From SHVO01 sp050246995 (GTDB lineage: Bacteria > Pseudomonadota > Alphaproteobacteria > Rhodospirillales > Rhodospirillaceae): a stretch of DNA of 64,000 bases. Below, piece by piece: positions 8,278 to 16,872 of the stretch. The translations under genes and the position numbers were made by a program. Position 1 is the first letter of the stretch; each line of letters opens with the position of its first letter. A model generated the notes under the pieces. It saw nothing but the letters and a program-made list of their open reading frames with translations. It was not told the DNA's origin and did not search any database. The stretch spans positions 433,725 to 497,724 of the forward strand of contig JBFWVA010000002.1 of the NCBI GenBank assembly GCA_050246995.1, given 5' to 3'.

Positions 8278-9711
8278 TCACCGCGCCGGCGGGCGCACAC
8301 GAACGCCGACAGGACGCGGCGCGGCGCCCGGCGGCTGCGCGACGCGCATCTGCATGGCCTCGGGCTGAGCCTCGATGACGGGCGCGGCGTTCGGCGTGAT
8401 CGCTTCGGCCAGAAGTTTGTAGCAGGTCTCGAGATCGGTGTGATCGTCCTTGCCCTGACGCAAGAACTCCTCGATACGCGGATAATAGAAAATGGCTTCA
8501 TCCACCTCGGGGTTCGAACCCTTGCGGTAGGCGCCGAGGCGTATCAGCTCGGCCATATCCTCATACGACGAGATGAGCTTGCGCGCGCGGCGGATCAGCG
8601 CGTTCTGATCATCCGTGTTGCACGCCGGCATGGTACGCGAAATGGACTTGAGGATGTTCATGGCCGGATAGCGGCCACGCTCGGCGATGGGACGCTCGAG
8701 CACGATATGACCATCGAGAATACCGCGCACGGCGTCGGAGATCGGTTCGTTGTGATCGTCCCCTTCGACGAGCACGGTGAACAGACCCGTGATATTGCCG
8801 CTCTTGCGCTTGCCGGGACCGGCGCGCTCGAGCAGCTTCGGAAGCTCCGCGAACACGGTCGGCGTATAACCCTTGGTGGCCGGTGGTTCCCCCGCCGAGA
8901 GACTGATCTCGCGTTGCGCCATGGCGAAACGCGTGACGGAATCCATGAGGCATAGGACGTTTTTGCCCTGATCGCGGAAATACTCCGCGACCGCCATCGT
9001 CAGATAGGCGGCCTGACGGCGTGTAAGCGGCGGCTCATCGGACGTCGCGACGATGACCACGCTGCGCGCAAGACCTTCCGGACCGAGATCGTCCTCGATG
9101 AACTCGCGCGCTTCACGCGAACGTTCGCCGATCAGACCAACAACAGTAACGTCCGCGTTGGTGTAGCGCGCCATCATCGAAAGCACGGTCGACTTACCCA
9201 CACCGGACCCGGCGAAGATACCCATGCGCTGCCCGTGGCAGCTGGTGGTGAAGGTATTGAGCGCGCGAATGCCGAGGTCGAGTTTACTGCCGATACGCTT
9301 GCGGTCATGCGCGGGCGGCGGCGAAGCCTTAATCGGATAGGCGGCGGGCCCAACGCTCAGCGGACCGCGACCGTCGATCGGCTTGCCCATCGCGCTGATG
9401 ACGCGGCCCAGCCACGAATCGTCCGGGTATACGGCCGGCGCGGCGTCGGCGATTTCGGCGCGGCAGCCGAGACCGATTCCTTCGAGGGCCCCAAAGGGCA
9501 TGACGAGGGCCCTACCACTGCGGAATCCGACCACCTCGCAGATGACCTTTCGGCCGTCACGGGTAATGACATTGCAGCGGTCTCCCACAGAGAGGTTGTT
9601 CTGGACCCCGGAAACCTCGATGAGCAGACCCTGCACAGCGGCGACCTTACCGAACACCTGGTAGGTCGGGATTCGGTCGATTTCGCTCAATAGCGTTGCA
9701 ATATTAATCAC
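8278..9711 (-). CDS. fliI: FliI, flagellum-specific ATPase
   Basis: This 477-residue F1-beta-like ATPase has Walker A AGSGVGKSTVLSMMAR near residue 167, then VVGLIGERSREAREFIEDDL, the Walker B segment VLCLMDSVTRFAMAQREI and the T3SS-ATPase signature PPATKGYTPTVFAELPKLLE. The C-terminal domain has the SYEDMAELIRLGAY pattern. It hydrolyses ATP at the cytoplasmic export gate to unload substrates. The start is a GTG at 9709-9711; no in-frame ATG lies near, and MINIATLLSEIDRIPTY reads as a proper N-terminal stator-binding segment. It is divergent from ctrA across a 272-bp palindrome-rich gap. The partner fliH is not adjacent. An injectisome ATPase is the alternative. Confidence 0.96.
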   Translation of the reverse strand: MINIATLLSEIDRIPTYQVFGKVAAVQGLLIEVSGVQNNLSVGDRCNVITRDGRKVICEVVGFRSGRALVMPFGALEGIGLGCRAEIADAAPAVYPDDSWLGRVISAMGKPIDGRGPLSVGPAAYPIKASPPPAHDRKRIGSKLDLGIRALNTFTTSCHGQRMGIFAGSGVGKSTVLSMMARYTNADVTVVGLIGERSREAREFIEDDLGPEGLARSVVIVATSDEPPLTRRQAAYLTMAVAEYFRDQGKNVLCLMDSVTRFAMAQREISLSAGEPPATKGYTPTVFAELPKLLERAGPGKRKSGNITGLFTVLVEGDDHNEPISDAVRGILDGHIVLERPIAERGRYPAMNILKSISRTMPACNTDDQNALIRRARKLISSYEDMAELIRLGAYRKGSNPEVDEAIFYYPRIEEFLRQGKDDHTDLETCYKLLAEAITPNAAPVIEAQPEAMQMRVAQPPGAAPRPVGVRVRPPAR

Positions 9712-9806
9712 TTAGAGCCGCCTTCGGATCGCCTTTACGTTGACGGAGAGAGCCTAGCCGGGCCGGTGTTAACAACTCCCAAAAAAACTAGGCAAAAATT
9801 ACCGAG

Positions 9807-9842
9807 AAGGTTAATGGTGTTAACCTTTGATAAAGGTTAATG
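9807..9842. promoter_or_regulatory. Inverted/direct TTAACC repeat cluster between fliI and ctrA
   Basis: TTAACCTTT-GAT-AAAGGTTAA (9820-9840) is a perfect 9-bp inverted repeat. The left arm also pairs with GGTTAA at 9809-9814 across five bases (GGTTAA-TGGTG-TTAACC). AAGGTTAATG is repeated directly at 9807-9816 and 9833-9842, 26 bp apart. TTAACC is the core of the CtrA half-site, so this is most likely an operator for CtrA or another cell-cycle regulator acting on both genes. The canonical TTAA-N7-TTAA spacing is not present here. Confidence 0.6.
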
Positions 9843-9931
9843 AGGAATCCTTAAGACATTGCACCGCTGCGGGACGGCCAGAAGGACCGGGTTCGCGGCA
9901 AGGTTTCGTTAGGACGGGTTACTGACCCATG

Positions 9932-9945
9932 TTAATGTCCTTAAC
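9932..9945 (+). promoter_or_regulatory. TTAATG-N3-TTAAC pair upstream of ctrA
   Basis: TTAATGTCCTTAAC lies 38 bp before the ctrA ATG and has the same TTAATG-N3-TTAAC layout as 9811-9824 (TTAATGGTGTTAAC). Further TTAA words occur at 9769 and 9851. Two copies with identical odd spacing in GC-rich DNA suggest a real binding site, probably for ctrA autoregulation. Confidence 0.5.
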
Positions 9946-9983
9946 GGAATGTAGTGTGCGGGGTTACTCGGGGGCACAACATC

Positions 9984-10703
9984 ATGCGTATTCTTCTCGT
10001 TGAGGATGATCCCTCAACCGCTCAAGCCATCACCGCCATGCTCCGCAAAGAGGATTGGGTCATTGATTCGACCGACCTCGGAGAAGACGGTCTCGATCTC
10101 GGTAAGATTTACGATTACGACCTGATTATCCTGGATCTGATGCTGCCCGACATGGACGGCATGGACGTGATCCGTCAGCTTCGCAGCTCAAAGATCGCGA
10201 CCCCGGTCCTGATCCTTTCGGGCCTGCAGGAAGCCGACAAGAAGGTTCAGGGCTTCGGCGTCGGTGCCGACGACTACCTGACCAAACCGTTCAACCGCGA
10301 CGAACTGATCGCCCGCATCCAGGCGATTGTGCGCCGTTCCAAGGGTCACGCTCAGCCGAAGGTCCAAGTGGGCCGCCTGTCGGTGAACCTGGAAGCCCGC
10401 ACCGCGGAAGTGGACGACCAGCCGCTCCATCTGACCGGGAAGGAATACGGCATCCTCGAGCTGCTCGCGCTCCGCAAGGGCACGACGCTGACGAAGGAGC
10501 AGTTCCTGAACCACCTTTACGGCGGTATGGACGAGCCGGAACTTAAGATCATCGACGTTTTCATCTGCAAGCTTCGCAAGAAGCTGGCCACCGCGACCGG
10601 CGGCGAAAGCTACATCGAAACGGTGTGGGGCCGCGGGTACGTGCTCCGCGAAAACGAGGCGGCGGAAGTAGCGCCGAGCGTCAAAAAGGCCGTCAACGCT
10701 TAA
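9984..10703 (+). CDS. ctrA: CtrA, cell-cycle response regulator
   Basis: This 239-residue OmpR-family response regulator has a receiver with the acidic pocket EDD (residues 7-9), phosphoacceptor in LIILDLMLPDMDG (Asp51) and lysine in DYLTKPFNRDELIARI. A winged helix follows, ending with the family-typical TGGESYIETVWGRGYVLRE. Length and sequence fit CtrA closely, including MRILLVEDDPSTAQAI at the start. CtrA is the master regulator of cell-cycle and flagellar genes and binds TTAA-rich sites. The ATG at 9984 is chosen over a GTG at 9954 because it aligns with family N-termini. It is monocistronic, with a strong terminator 17 bp beyond its stop. Its phosphodonor gene chpT lies 1.3 kb downstream. 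Confidence 0.95.
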   Translation: MRILLVEDDPSTAQAITAMLRKEDWVIDSTDLGEDGLDLGKIYDYDLIILDLMLPDMDGMDVIRQLRSSKIATPVLILSGLQEADKKVQGFGVGADDYLTKPFNRDELIARIQAIVRRSKGHAQPKVQVGRLSVNLEARTAEVDDQPLHLTGKEYGILELLALRKGTTLTKEQFLNHLYGGMDEPELKIIDVFICKLRKKLATATGGESYIETVWGRGYVLRENEAAEVAPSVKKAVNA

Positions 10704-10720
10704 CAACGTTGCATCGACAC

Positions 10721-10756
10721 AAAAAGGCGCGGCGCCATCGGCTCCGCGCCTTTTTT
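10721..10756 (+). terminator. Rho-independent terminator after ctrA (bidirectional with cheR)
   Basis: AAAAAGGCGCGG (10721-10732) pairs with CCGCGCCTTTTTT (10744-10756) around an 11-nt loop. The stem is GC-rich, ends in six T on the plus strand and has five A on the other side. It sits between the convergent stops of ctrA and cheR and can serve both. Confidence 0.92.
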
Positions 10757-10764
10757 ATTGGCTG

Positions 10765-11619
10765 CTAACGTTTCTGCGGCAGCGCCAGCGAGTTGAGCTG
10801 GACCTTGTCCAGCCGATGCACGGCGTAAATTCCGAGATCGCGGTTCACGGGACGGAACGCCGCCGAAACGCCGGTAAGCGGCTCCTGCGTGCCCAGATAC
10901 AAGACGCCGTCGTCGGCGAGGCTGCGGCTGATTTTCTGTAAGAGATCGATCTTTGCCTGAAGGTCGAGATAGACCATGACGTTGCGGCAAAGGATCGCGT
11001 CGAAGCGTCCCAACGGATAAATGTCGGTGAGTAGGTTCCACGTTTGGAACTTCACCATATCGCGCACGTCACTGTTCAGCTGCCAGCCGCCATCGTCCTT
11101 GGTGAAATTGCGCAAAAGCGCCTTGATCGGCAGCCCGCGCTGGACGTCAAACTGACTGTAGTGCCCATTGATGGCCGAGGTGATGGCGCTGCTGGACAGG
11201 TCCACGCCGACAATCTCGGCACGCCAGCCGGAGAATTGCGAGGCCGTCTCGCGGATCGCCATCGCGATCGAATAAGCCTCTTGGCCGGTCGAGACGCCGG
11301 CACACAAAACGCGGAACTGCCGGTGGTCGCGGCGCGCGGACAGAATGTTCGGCAGCACGATCTTCGAGAAATGGACGAAGGGCTTCCAATCGCGGAAAAA
11401 GGCCGTGTCCTTGGCCATCATGGCGTCGACGGCGCTCGATTGCAGGGCCGGATCGCCGGTGCGCAGCGCCGCCACAAGTTCGTGGAACGACTTGAAATTA
11501 TGCTGGCGAACCACGGGCATCAGGCGGTTCTCGAGCAGGTAGCTTTTATCGCGCGTCAGCACGAGTCCGGAGCGCTCCTTCATCAGCCTTGCGGCATATT
11601 CGAAGTCGTCCGGAACCAC
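10765..11619 (-). CDS. cheR: CheR-type protein-glutamate methyltransferase
   Basis: This 284-residue protein carries an N-terminal all-alpha CheR domain (YAARLMKERSGLVLTRDKSY) and a C-terminal SAM-binding domain. Signatures are KDTAFFRDWKPFVHF, the CAGVSTGQEAYSIAMAI motif I region, and ILCRNVMVYLD near residue 220. It methylates chemoreceptor glutamates using SAM. The start is a GTG at 11617-11619 with VPDDFEYAARL in frame. It is the last gene of the operon chpT-cheY-cheR, 8 bp after the receiver gene. No chemoreceptor or cheA lies in the window, so it may serve a distant array or a motility-linked pathway of its own. Confidence 0.92.
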   Translation of the reverse strand: MVPDDFEYAARLMKERSGLVLTRDKSYLLENRLMPVVRQHNFKSFHELVAALRTGDPALQSSAVDAMMAKDTAFFRDWKPFVHFSKIVLPNILSARRDHRQFRVLCAGVSTGQEAYSIAMAIRETASQFSGWRAEIVGVDLSSSAITSAINGHYSQFDVQRGLPIKALLRNFTKDDGGWQLNSDVRDMVKFQTWNLLTDIYPLGRFDAILCRNVMVYLDLQAKIDLLQKISRSLADDGVLYLGTQEPLTGVSAAFRPVNRDLGIYAVHRLDKVQLNSLALPQKR

Positions 11620-11627
11620 CGCCCCTC

Positions 11628-11996
11628 CTAACCGAGCAGATCGAGCAGCAGAAACTTGCTGCGTACGATCTCGCTGTCGAAGGGTTTCATGATGTATTCG
11701 TTACCGCCGGCGGTGAGCGCTTCGCGGATAAAAGCGGGCTCGTTCTCGGTTGCACAGAAGACGACAACGACTTTGTCGCCGCCAGGCATCTTACGCAGCG
11801 CCTTCACGGTCTCAAGGCCGCCGAGATCGGGCATTTCAGAATCGATAAGCATCACATCCGGCATGCGAATGGCGCAGGCATTAAGGGCCTTGCGGCCGTT
11901 CTCGGCTTCCTCGACGTCGAAGCCAAGATCCTGAACGATCTTGGCGGCGACGCGGCGGATCACGCGAGAGTCATCGACCACCAGGCAAAACTTCAT
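11628..11996 (-). CDS. CheY-like single-domain response regulator
   Basis: This 122-residue stand-alone receiver has the acidic pair in LVVDDSRVIRR, phosphoacceptor Asp in VMLIDSEMPDLGG (about residue 52), switch Thr in FCATENE and lysine in YIMKPFDSEIV. It lacks an output domain. Its start overlaps the chpT stop by four bases and cheR follows by 8 bp, so all three are co-expressed. It may be a chemotaxis CheY, or a phosphate acceptor of ChpT or a CckA pathway protein comparable to CpdR/DivK. The sequence does not decide between these. Confidence 0.92.
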   Translation of the reverse strand: MKFCLVVDDSRVIRRVAAKIVQDLGFDVEEAENGRKALNACAIRMPDVMLIDSEMPDLGGLETVKALRKMPGGDKVVVVFCATENEPAFIREALTAGGNEYIMKPFDSEIVRSKFLLLDLLG

Positions 11997-12652
11997 GACA
12001 CGGCCGGGACATCCACGACCACGGCCAGTCCATCGGCGAGCGAAGACAGCGCCACCTTGCCGCCCGCGGCCCGAATCATTTTGCCGGCGAAGTAGGCCTG
12101 CACCGTCTTTGCCGTCAGGCCACCGCCGAGTTGGCCGAGCGCCGCGTTGCGCAGATCCTCACGCCCGTTGACCGTCCGCCCCGTAGCGGTGCGGGCGGTG
12201 AGCGAGAGCTTCACGGTTGCCCCGGTCTCCGCCGCGATCTCGAGACTGCGGGTGCCCGGCTGCGCTTCAAGCGTGAGGAGGCAGAGATTGAGAACCGATT
12301 GGATCCACATCGGCCCAAACGCGCGCGCGGCCTTATCGAGGGCGGCGGCGGCGGGCCACGTCACTTCGATGCGCGCGCCCGGACCCGCGGTGGTGCTGAT
12401 GTAATCCTCGACGAGGCCCTTGAGATCGCCGGCGGTGCTTTGAGCAAGACCGAGCGCGGCCCGCAGAAACTTGAGCTTGCGCGAGGCTGCGCTGGAACTG
12501 TCGCCAATGAGACCGATCGTTTCGGCGTCCGCCATGGATGGGTCATCGCCGATGAGCTCGACCCCCGCGGCGACAGCGCCGATGGGACCGGCCAAATCAT
12601 GGCAAAGGCGCGTGCACAGAAGCTGCGCCAGCTCCAGGTCCGTATCGTTCAT
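11993..12652 (-). CDS. chpT: ChpT, histidine phosphotransferase
   Basis: The protein has 219 residues from the ATG at 12650-12652. The phosphoacceptor helix carries RLCHDLAGPIGAVAAGVEL near residue 15, the characteristic HDLxxP of ChpT, and the second half is a degenerate ATPase-like fold without intact ATP-binding boxes. ChpT relays phosphate from CckA to CtrA and CpdR. The longer reading frame up to 12718 would add a tryptophan-rich leader with no support. The ATG before NDTDLELAQLLC aligns with the family. Finding chpT next to ctrA in one locus is notable. It overlaps the following receiver gene by four bases. Confidence 0.9.
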   Translation of the reverse strand: MNDTDLELAQLLCTRLCHDLAGPIGAVAAGVELIGDDPSMADAETIGLIGDSSSAASRKLKFLRAALGLAQSTAGDLKGLVEDYISTTAGPGARIEVTWPAAAALDKAARAFGPMWIQSVLNLCLLTLEAQPGTRSLEIAAETGATVKLSLTARTATGRTVNGREDLRNAALGQLGGGLTAKTVQAYFAGKMIRAAGGKVALSSLADGLAVVVDVPAVS

Positions 12653-12767
12653 GCCCCTAAAACCCCAATCCCCACACAGAAACCAGTTTAGCAGGGCAGA
12701 CAGCAGCCTCGAAAGCATCTAAAACAGAAATATCAACGAATTTACAGGTAGATAGCGGAATTGTTGC

Positions 12768-12953
12768 ATGCATGACGAGTTCACGCCCGGTATGCTTGTA
12801 AGAAATCCGGACCAGCCCGAGTGGGGCCTGGGCCAGGTGCAATCGGCGGTCGGTAACAGGGTCACGGCGAACTTCGAAAATGCCGGTAAAGTGACCTTGA
12901 ACATGGCCGTGGTAAATTTGGTGGTGGTCGAAGACGACTCGCCCCGGTCCTAA
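12768..12953 (+). CDS. DUF3553 family small protein
   Basis: This 61-residue protein reads FTPGMLVRNPDQPEWGLGQVQS then a second beta-rich half with VTANFENAGKVTLN. This is the pattern of DUF3553, a small SH3/KOW-like beta-barrel family common in alphaproteobacteria. A similar WGxGxV strand is found at the tip of UvrD-type helicases, where it contacts partner proteins, but here it stands alone. It lies 19 bp upstream of moaA on the same strand. The molecular role is not established. Confidence 0.8.
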   Translation: MHDEFTPGMLVRNPDQPEWGLGQVQSAVGNRVTANFENAGKVTLNMAVVNLVVVEDDSPRS

Positions 12954-12972
12954 AATCAGCTATCTAAGTACG

Positions 12973-13962
12973 ATGATCGATCCCTTTGGCCGTTCCATCA
13001 GCTACCTGCGCGTCTCCGTGACGGACCGCTGCGATCTTCGCTGCGTGTACTGCATGGCCGAGAACATGACCTTCCTGCCGAAGAAGGACCTTCTATCGCT
13101 GGAGGAACTGGACCGGCTGTGCTCGGCTTTTGTGGATCTTGGGGTGCGCAAGCTGCGCATCACGGGCGGTGAACCGCTGGTGCGCCGAAACATCCTCGAG
13201 CTGTTCACCAGTCTCGGCCGCCACCTGAAGACCGGCGCCCTCGATGAATTGACCCTGACCACCAACGGCACGCAGTTGCCCGCCTATGCCGAAAGCCTGG
13301 CCAAGGCGGGGGTGAGGCGGATCAACATCTCACTCGATTCCCTAAACCCGGAGCGCTTCAAAACCATCACCCGTTGGGGCGACCACGCTCAGGTGATGGA
13401 GGGCATCCGCGCGGCGAAAGCAGCCGGACTTAAGGTGAAGATCAATGTCGTGGCGATGCGCGACGTGAACGAGGACGAGTTCATCGACTTCGTCGGCTGG
13501 TGCGGCCAGGAAGGCTTCGATCTGGTTTTCATCGAGACCATGCCCATGGGCGAGATCGACGGCGACCGCACTGAACAGTACCTGCCACTATCCATGGTGC
13601 GCGCAAACCTGGCGCAGAAATGGACGCTTGAGCCGATCCCCGACACCACCGGCGGCCCTGCCCGCTATATGCGGGTCCGTGAAACCGGGGGCCGGGTCGG
13701 CTTCATCACACCAATGACCCATAACTTCTGCGAGTCCTGCAACCGCGTACGCCTGACTTGCACCGGCACCTTGTACATGTGCCTTGGCCAAGAAGATGCC
13801 GCCGATCTGCGTGCCCCGCTGCGCGCGAGCGAAAGCAACGAACAACTGATGCAGGCGATCCGCGAGGCCATCACACGCAAACCGAAGGGCCACGACTTCG
13901 TCATCGACCGCCATCACAAGCGCCCCGCGGTCGCGCGGCATATGAACGTGACGGGCGGTTAG
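12973..13962 (+). CDS. moaA: MoaA, GTP 3',8-cyclase
   Basis: This 329-residue radical SAM enzyme has the N-terminal cluster motif CDLRCVYC (residues 17-24) preceded by YLRVSVTDR, the SAM-binding GGEP (ITGGEPLVRR), and the C-terminal second cluster CESCNRVRLTC...C near residues 254-271. It ends in the family GG dipeptide. It converts GTP to 3',8-cyclo-GTP, the first step of molybdenum cofactor synthesis. The gene overlaps nothing and precedes nadK by three bases. No other moa genes lie in the window. Confidence 0.97.
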   Translation: MIDPFGRSISYLRVSVTDRCDLRCVYCMAENMTFLPKKDLLSLEELDRLCSAFVDLGVRKLRITGGEPLVRRNILELFTSLGRHLKTGALDELTLTTNGTQLPAYAESLAKAGVRRINISLDSLNPERFKTITRWGDHAQVMEGIRAAKAAGLKVKINVVAMRDVNEDEFIDFVGWCGQEGFDLVFIETMPMGEIDGDRTEQYLPLSMVRANLAQKWTLEPIPDTTGGPARYMRVRETGGRVGFITPMTHNFCESCNRVRLTCTGTLYMCLGQEDAADLRAPLRASESNEQLMQAIREAITRKPKGHDFVIDRHHKRPAVARHMNVTGG

Positions 13963-13965
13963 CAC

Positions 13966-14733
13966 ATGACCTTCTCACGCGTGGCCTTCGTGGCGGCGGA
14001 TACGCCGCAGGCGCAAGAGTCCTTACAGGCGCTGATCAACCGCTATGGCCAGCATGACCCCAAGAAGGCCGACGTGATCGTCGCTCTGGGAGGCGACGGC
14101 TTCATGCTGGAGGCCCTGCACACCTACATGTCCGCCGATGCGCCGATCTTCGGCATGCATCGCGGCACAGTCGGGTTCCTGATGAACCGTTTCGACGAAG
14201 ACGACTTGCCCAACCGCCTTGCCCGCGCCGCCGACGTCACGCTGTATCCCCTTCGGATGAAAGCCACGACGGCAGATGGCAAGCAGGTCGAGGCGCTGGC
14301 GATCAACGAAGTTTCCATGCTGCGTCAGACACGCCAAGCCGCGAAGATCCGCATCACGGTTGATGGCCGTGAACGCATGAAGGAGCTGATCTGCGACGGC
14401 ATATTGGTGTGCACGCCGGCGGGGTCGAGCGCTTACAACCTGTCGGTCCATGGGCCGGTGCTGCCGGTGGGCGCCAATCTTCTGGCGATGACCCCGATCA
14501 GCGCCTTCCGCCCCCGGCGCTGGCGCGGCGCTCTGCTGCCGCGAACCGCCACCGTGCGCCTGGAACTGTTGGAGGCCGACAAGCGTCCTGTTTCCGCCGT
14601 GGCCGACCGCGAAGAAGTGCGTGACGTGGTGGACGTGACGGTGCGCGAAGACCGCACGATCGCACTAAAAGTGCTGTTCGATCCCGAACACAATCTCGAA
14701 GAACGCATCGTGGCCGAGCAGTTCGAGCCGTAA
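13966..14733 (+). CDS. nadK: NAD kinase
   Basis: This 255-residue protein has the NAD-kinase GGDG motif in VALGGDGFMLEAL, GTVGFLMNRF, the NE/S segment AINEVSM and the second conserved stretch TPAGSSAYNLSVHGPVLP. It phosphorylates NAD+ to NADP+ in the cytoplasm. The protein is short at the N-terminus, as in alphaproteobacterial members. It is 3 bp downstream of moaA and its stop abuts the stop of the convergent HAD gene with no gap. Confidence 0.95.
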   Translation: MTFSRVAFVAADTPQAQESLQALINRYGQHDPKKADVIVALGGDGFMLEALHTYMSADAPIFGMHRGTVGFLMNRFDEDDLPNRLARAADVTLYPLRMKATTADGKQVEALAINEVSMLRQTRQAAKIRITVDGRERMKELICDGILVCTPAGSSAYNLSVHGPVLPVGANLLAMTPISAFRPRRWRGALLPRTATVRLELLEADKRPVSAVADREEVRDVVDVTVREDRTIALKVLFDPEHNLEERIVAEQFEP

Positions 14734-15603
14734 TTACCAGTAAAATCCTGGAATAGTGAACGTCGGCATCTGGCCTTCGTGTTTCGCCAAAGCTTCAGCC
14801 TTGGCGGGCTCGGCCGCCTCGCCGTATTTCACACCCAAGGCTTCCGCATGGATACCGCCGGTACACCACACGGAGGCGAGGCCGCTCGCGCGCGCGCCTT
14901 TGACGTCCGTCTCCAGCGCATCGCCGACCACCGCCACCCTCTTAGGGTCTAGACCAAGTGTTTCGATGGCGAGGTGATAAATTTTGGGATCGGGCTTGCC
15001 ACGCAAGGCGATCGCGCCGCCCATCTCCTTGTAACGCGCCGCGATCGCGCCGGCGCAGACGATAGGTCGCCCGCCGCGGATGACGACGAAATCCGGGTTC
15101 GCGCACACCATCGGCAGCGCACGTTTCGCGGCCCGTTCCAATACGACAAGATAGTCCTCGACCTTCTCATCAAGACTGATGGGACCGGTGTTGAGGATGA
15201 AGCTGGCGGCCGCGAGGTCGGAAACAATACTGAGCCCTGTGTCTTCGAACACGCTGCGGTCCCGCTCGGGACCGAGATGATAGACCGTGTCACCAAGCGC
15301 GGCGAAAAACGGATCGTCCTTCTTGATCAACGCCGCGCGGGTAGCTTCGCCGGACGAGAGCACCTCGCCATAGAGATCGCGGCCAATGCCCATTTTTGTC
15401 ATCGCCTCGACGAGCGCATGGGCGCGGCGCGGGGCGTTGGAAAGCAGGATCGTCTTCTTCCCAGCGGCCTTCAACGCGCGCAGCGTATCGGCCGAAGGCG
15501 GATAAGGCTTCTCGCCGTCATGCACGAGGCCCCAGAGATCGAGAATGAAGCCGCCGAACTCGTCCTGGATTTCGCTGAGACCGGAGATCGGGCGCAAGCT
15601 CAT
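14734..15603 (-). CDS. HAD-IIA family hydrolase (TIGR01459-like)
   Basis: This 289-residue haloacid-dehalogenase-like phosphatase of the NagD/IIA class has motif I LDLWGLVHDG (Asp22-x-W-G, with the variant second residue usual in this subgroup), motif II LLSNAPRR, and motif III/IV KPDPKIYHLA and VVGDALETDVKGA. The cap domain lies between. This group is often annotated as TIGR01459 in alphaproteobacteria. The substrate is unknown, probably a small phosphate ester. The start overlaps the pyrD stop by four bases, so the two are one operon. Confidence 0.9.
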   Translation of the reverse strand: MSLRPISGLSEIQDEFGGFILDLWGLVHDGEKPYPPSADTLRALKAAGKKTILLSNAPRRAHALVEAMTKMGIGRDLYGEVLSSGEATRAALIKKDDPFFAALGDTVYHLGPERDRSVFEDTGLSIVSDLAAASFILNTGPISLDEKVEDYLVVLERAAKRALPMVCANPDFVVIRGGRPIVCAGAIAARYKEMGGAIALRGKPDPKIYHLAIETLGLDPKRVAVVGDALETDVKGARASGLASVWCTGGIHAEALGVKYGEAAEPAKAEALAKHEGQMPTFTIPGFYW

Positions 15604-16658
15604 CGGTGATCGGCCCCAACCGCGGCCGCGACCGACGTGAAGCCATCGCGCTTCAGGAGCGCGGCAAGCTCCTTGTTGATCTTATTCACAAGCGCGGGGC
15701 CTTCGAACACCAGCGCGGAGTAAAGCTGTACGAGCGAAGCGCCTGCGCGGATTTTGGCATAGGCATCGGCACCGCTGGCCACACCGCCTACACCGATGAG
15801 CGGGATCGTGCCTTCGGTGAGCCTGTACACTTCGGACAACATTCGCGTGGACAGTTCAAACACCGGAGCACCGCTCAAGCCGCCGGTTTCGGCGCGATGG
15901 GCCGACTTCAACGTATCCGGCCTGATGATCGTGGTATTCGATACGACGATTCCGTCCAGATTTTCGGCGCGCGCGGCTTTCACGGCTTCGGCGAGATCTT
16001 CGGGCGTGAGATCAGGCGCGATCTTGATCAGGAGCGGCGGCGATTGTCCCGTCATCGCGGCGCGCGCGGCCCGGATGATGGCGATCAAGGGCTCGGCGCT
16101 TTGCAACGCACGGAGCCCTGGCGTGTTGGGCGAGGAGACATTGATGACAAGGAAATCGGCATACGGCGCAAGCGCGTGGGCGAGCGTCGCGTAATCAGCC
16201 GTAGGATCGATCTGATCCTTGTTCTTACCGAGATTGACGCCGACGATGCCGCGCCGGGAGCCGCGCGCACGCAAGCGCGCTTCGACGACGCTGAGGCCAT
16301 CGTTATTGAAGCCCATGCGATTGATGACCGCGTGGTCTTCATTGAGACGGAACAAACGCGGCTTCGGATTGCCCTTCTGCGCGAGCGGTGTAACACCGCC
16401 GACTTCCACAAAGCCGAAACCGAGATCGAGCGCGGCGTCGAAGGCCACCGCATTTTTGTCGAAGCCGGCGGCTAGTCCTATGGGATTTGGGAAGACGCGA
16501 TTCCATACCGTCTGGTGCAAAACCGGATCATTCACCGGCGCGGAATAAAAAACGGTAGCGAGCCGCGACCTTAGGCTAAGTAACGCAATCTTATGCGCGC
16601 GCTCGCTGTCCATCTTGAACAGAAATGGACGCAAAATATGAAAGGGATCCAACATCAT
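15600..16658 (-). CDS. pyrD: Dihydroorotate dehydrogenase (quinone), class 2
   Basis: This 352-residue protein has the class-2 N-terminal helical extension FHILRPFLFKMDSERAH, which docks to the membrane. The FMN barrel follows with GLAAGFDKNAVAFDAALDLG, NRMGFNNDG, the catalytic-serine segment NVSSPNTPGLR, VSNTT and GVGGVASGADAY. It oxidises dihydroorotate to orotate with ubiquinone in pyrimidine synthesis. Two tandem ATGs (16656-16658 and 16653-16655) are possible starts. It is divergent from the MarR gene across a 214-bp AT-richer gap that must hold both promoters, in which I see no distinct operator. Confidence 0.96.
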   Translation of the reverse strand: MMLDPFHILRPFLFKMDSERAHKIALLSLRSRLATVFYSAPVNDPVLHQTVWNRVFPNPIGLAAGFDKNAVAFDAALDLGFGFVEVGGVTPLAQKGNPKPRLFRLNEDHAVINRMGFNNDGLSVVEARLRARGSRRGIVGVNLGKNKDQIDPTADYATLAHALAPYADFLVINVSSPNTPGLRALQSAEPLIAIIRAARAAMTGQSPPLLIKIAPDLTPEDLAEAVKAARAENLDGIVVSNTTIIRPDTLKSAHRAETGGLSGAPVFELSTRMLSEVYRLTEGTIPLIGVGGVASGADAYAKIRAGASLVQLYSALVFEGPALVNKINKELAALLKRDGFTSVAAAVGADHR

Positions 16659-16872
16659 ATGAGATCAATTTTGATATGCAGTCGCAACAAAACGACCGCT
16701 GGTGGGGTTTATTATAACTCCAAATTTATCTACCGTTGTGTGCAGCGTTTTTTAGTGCGAGCGCGTTGTACAGCCATTCATTTTGGCGAAGCAATTTGCT
16801 TCTTGTTCGAACGACGACCAGATATATTGCCCGCTCACGGGGAATCTTTGTCAGCGTCAAAATAATAACATC

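Noticed and set aside
8500..8530. GGTTCGAACCC resembling a tRNA T-loop
   Set aside because: It lies inside the fliI coding frame and has no acceptor, D or anticodon stems around it.
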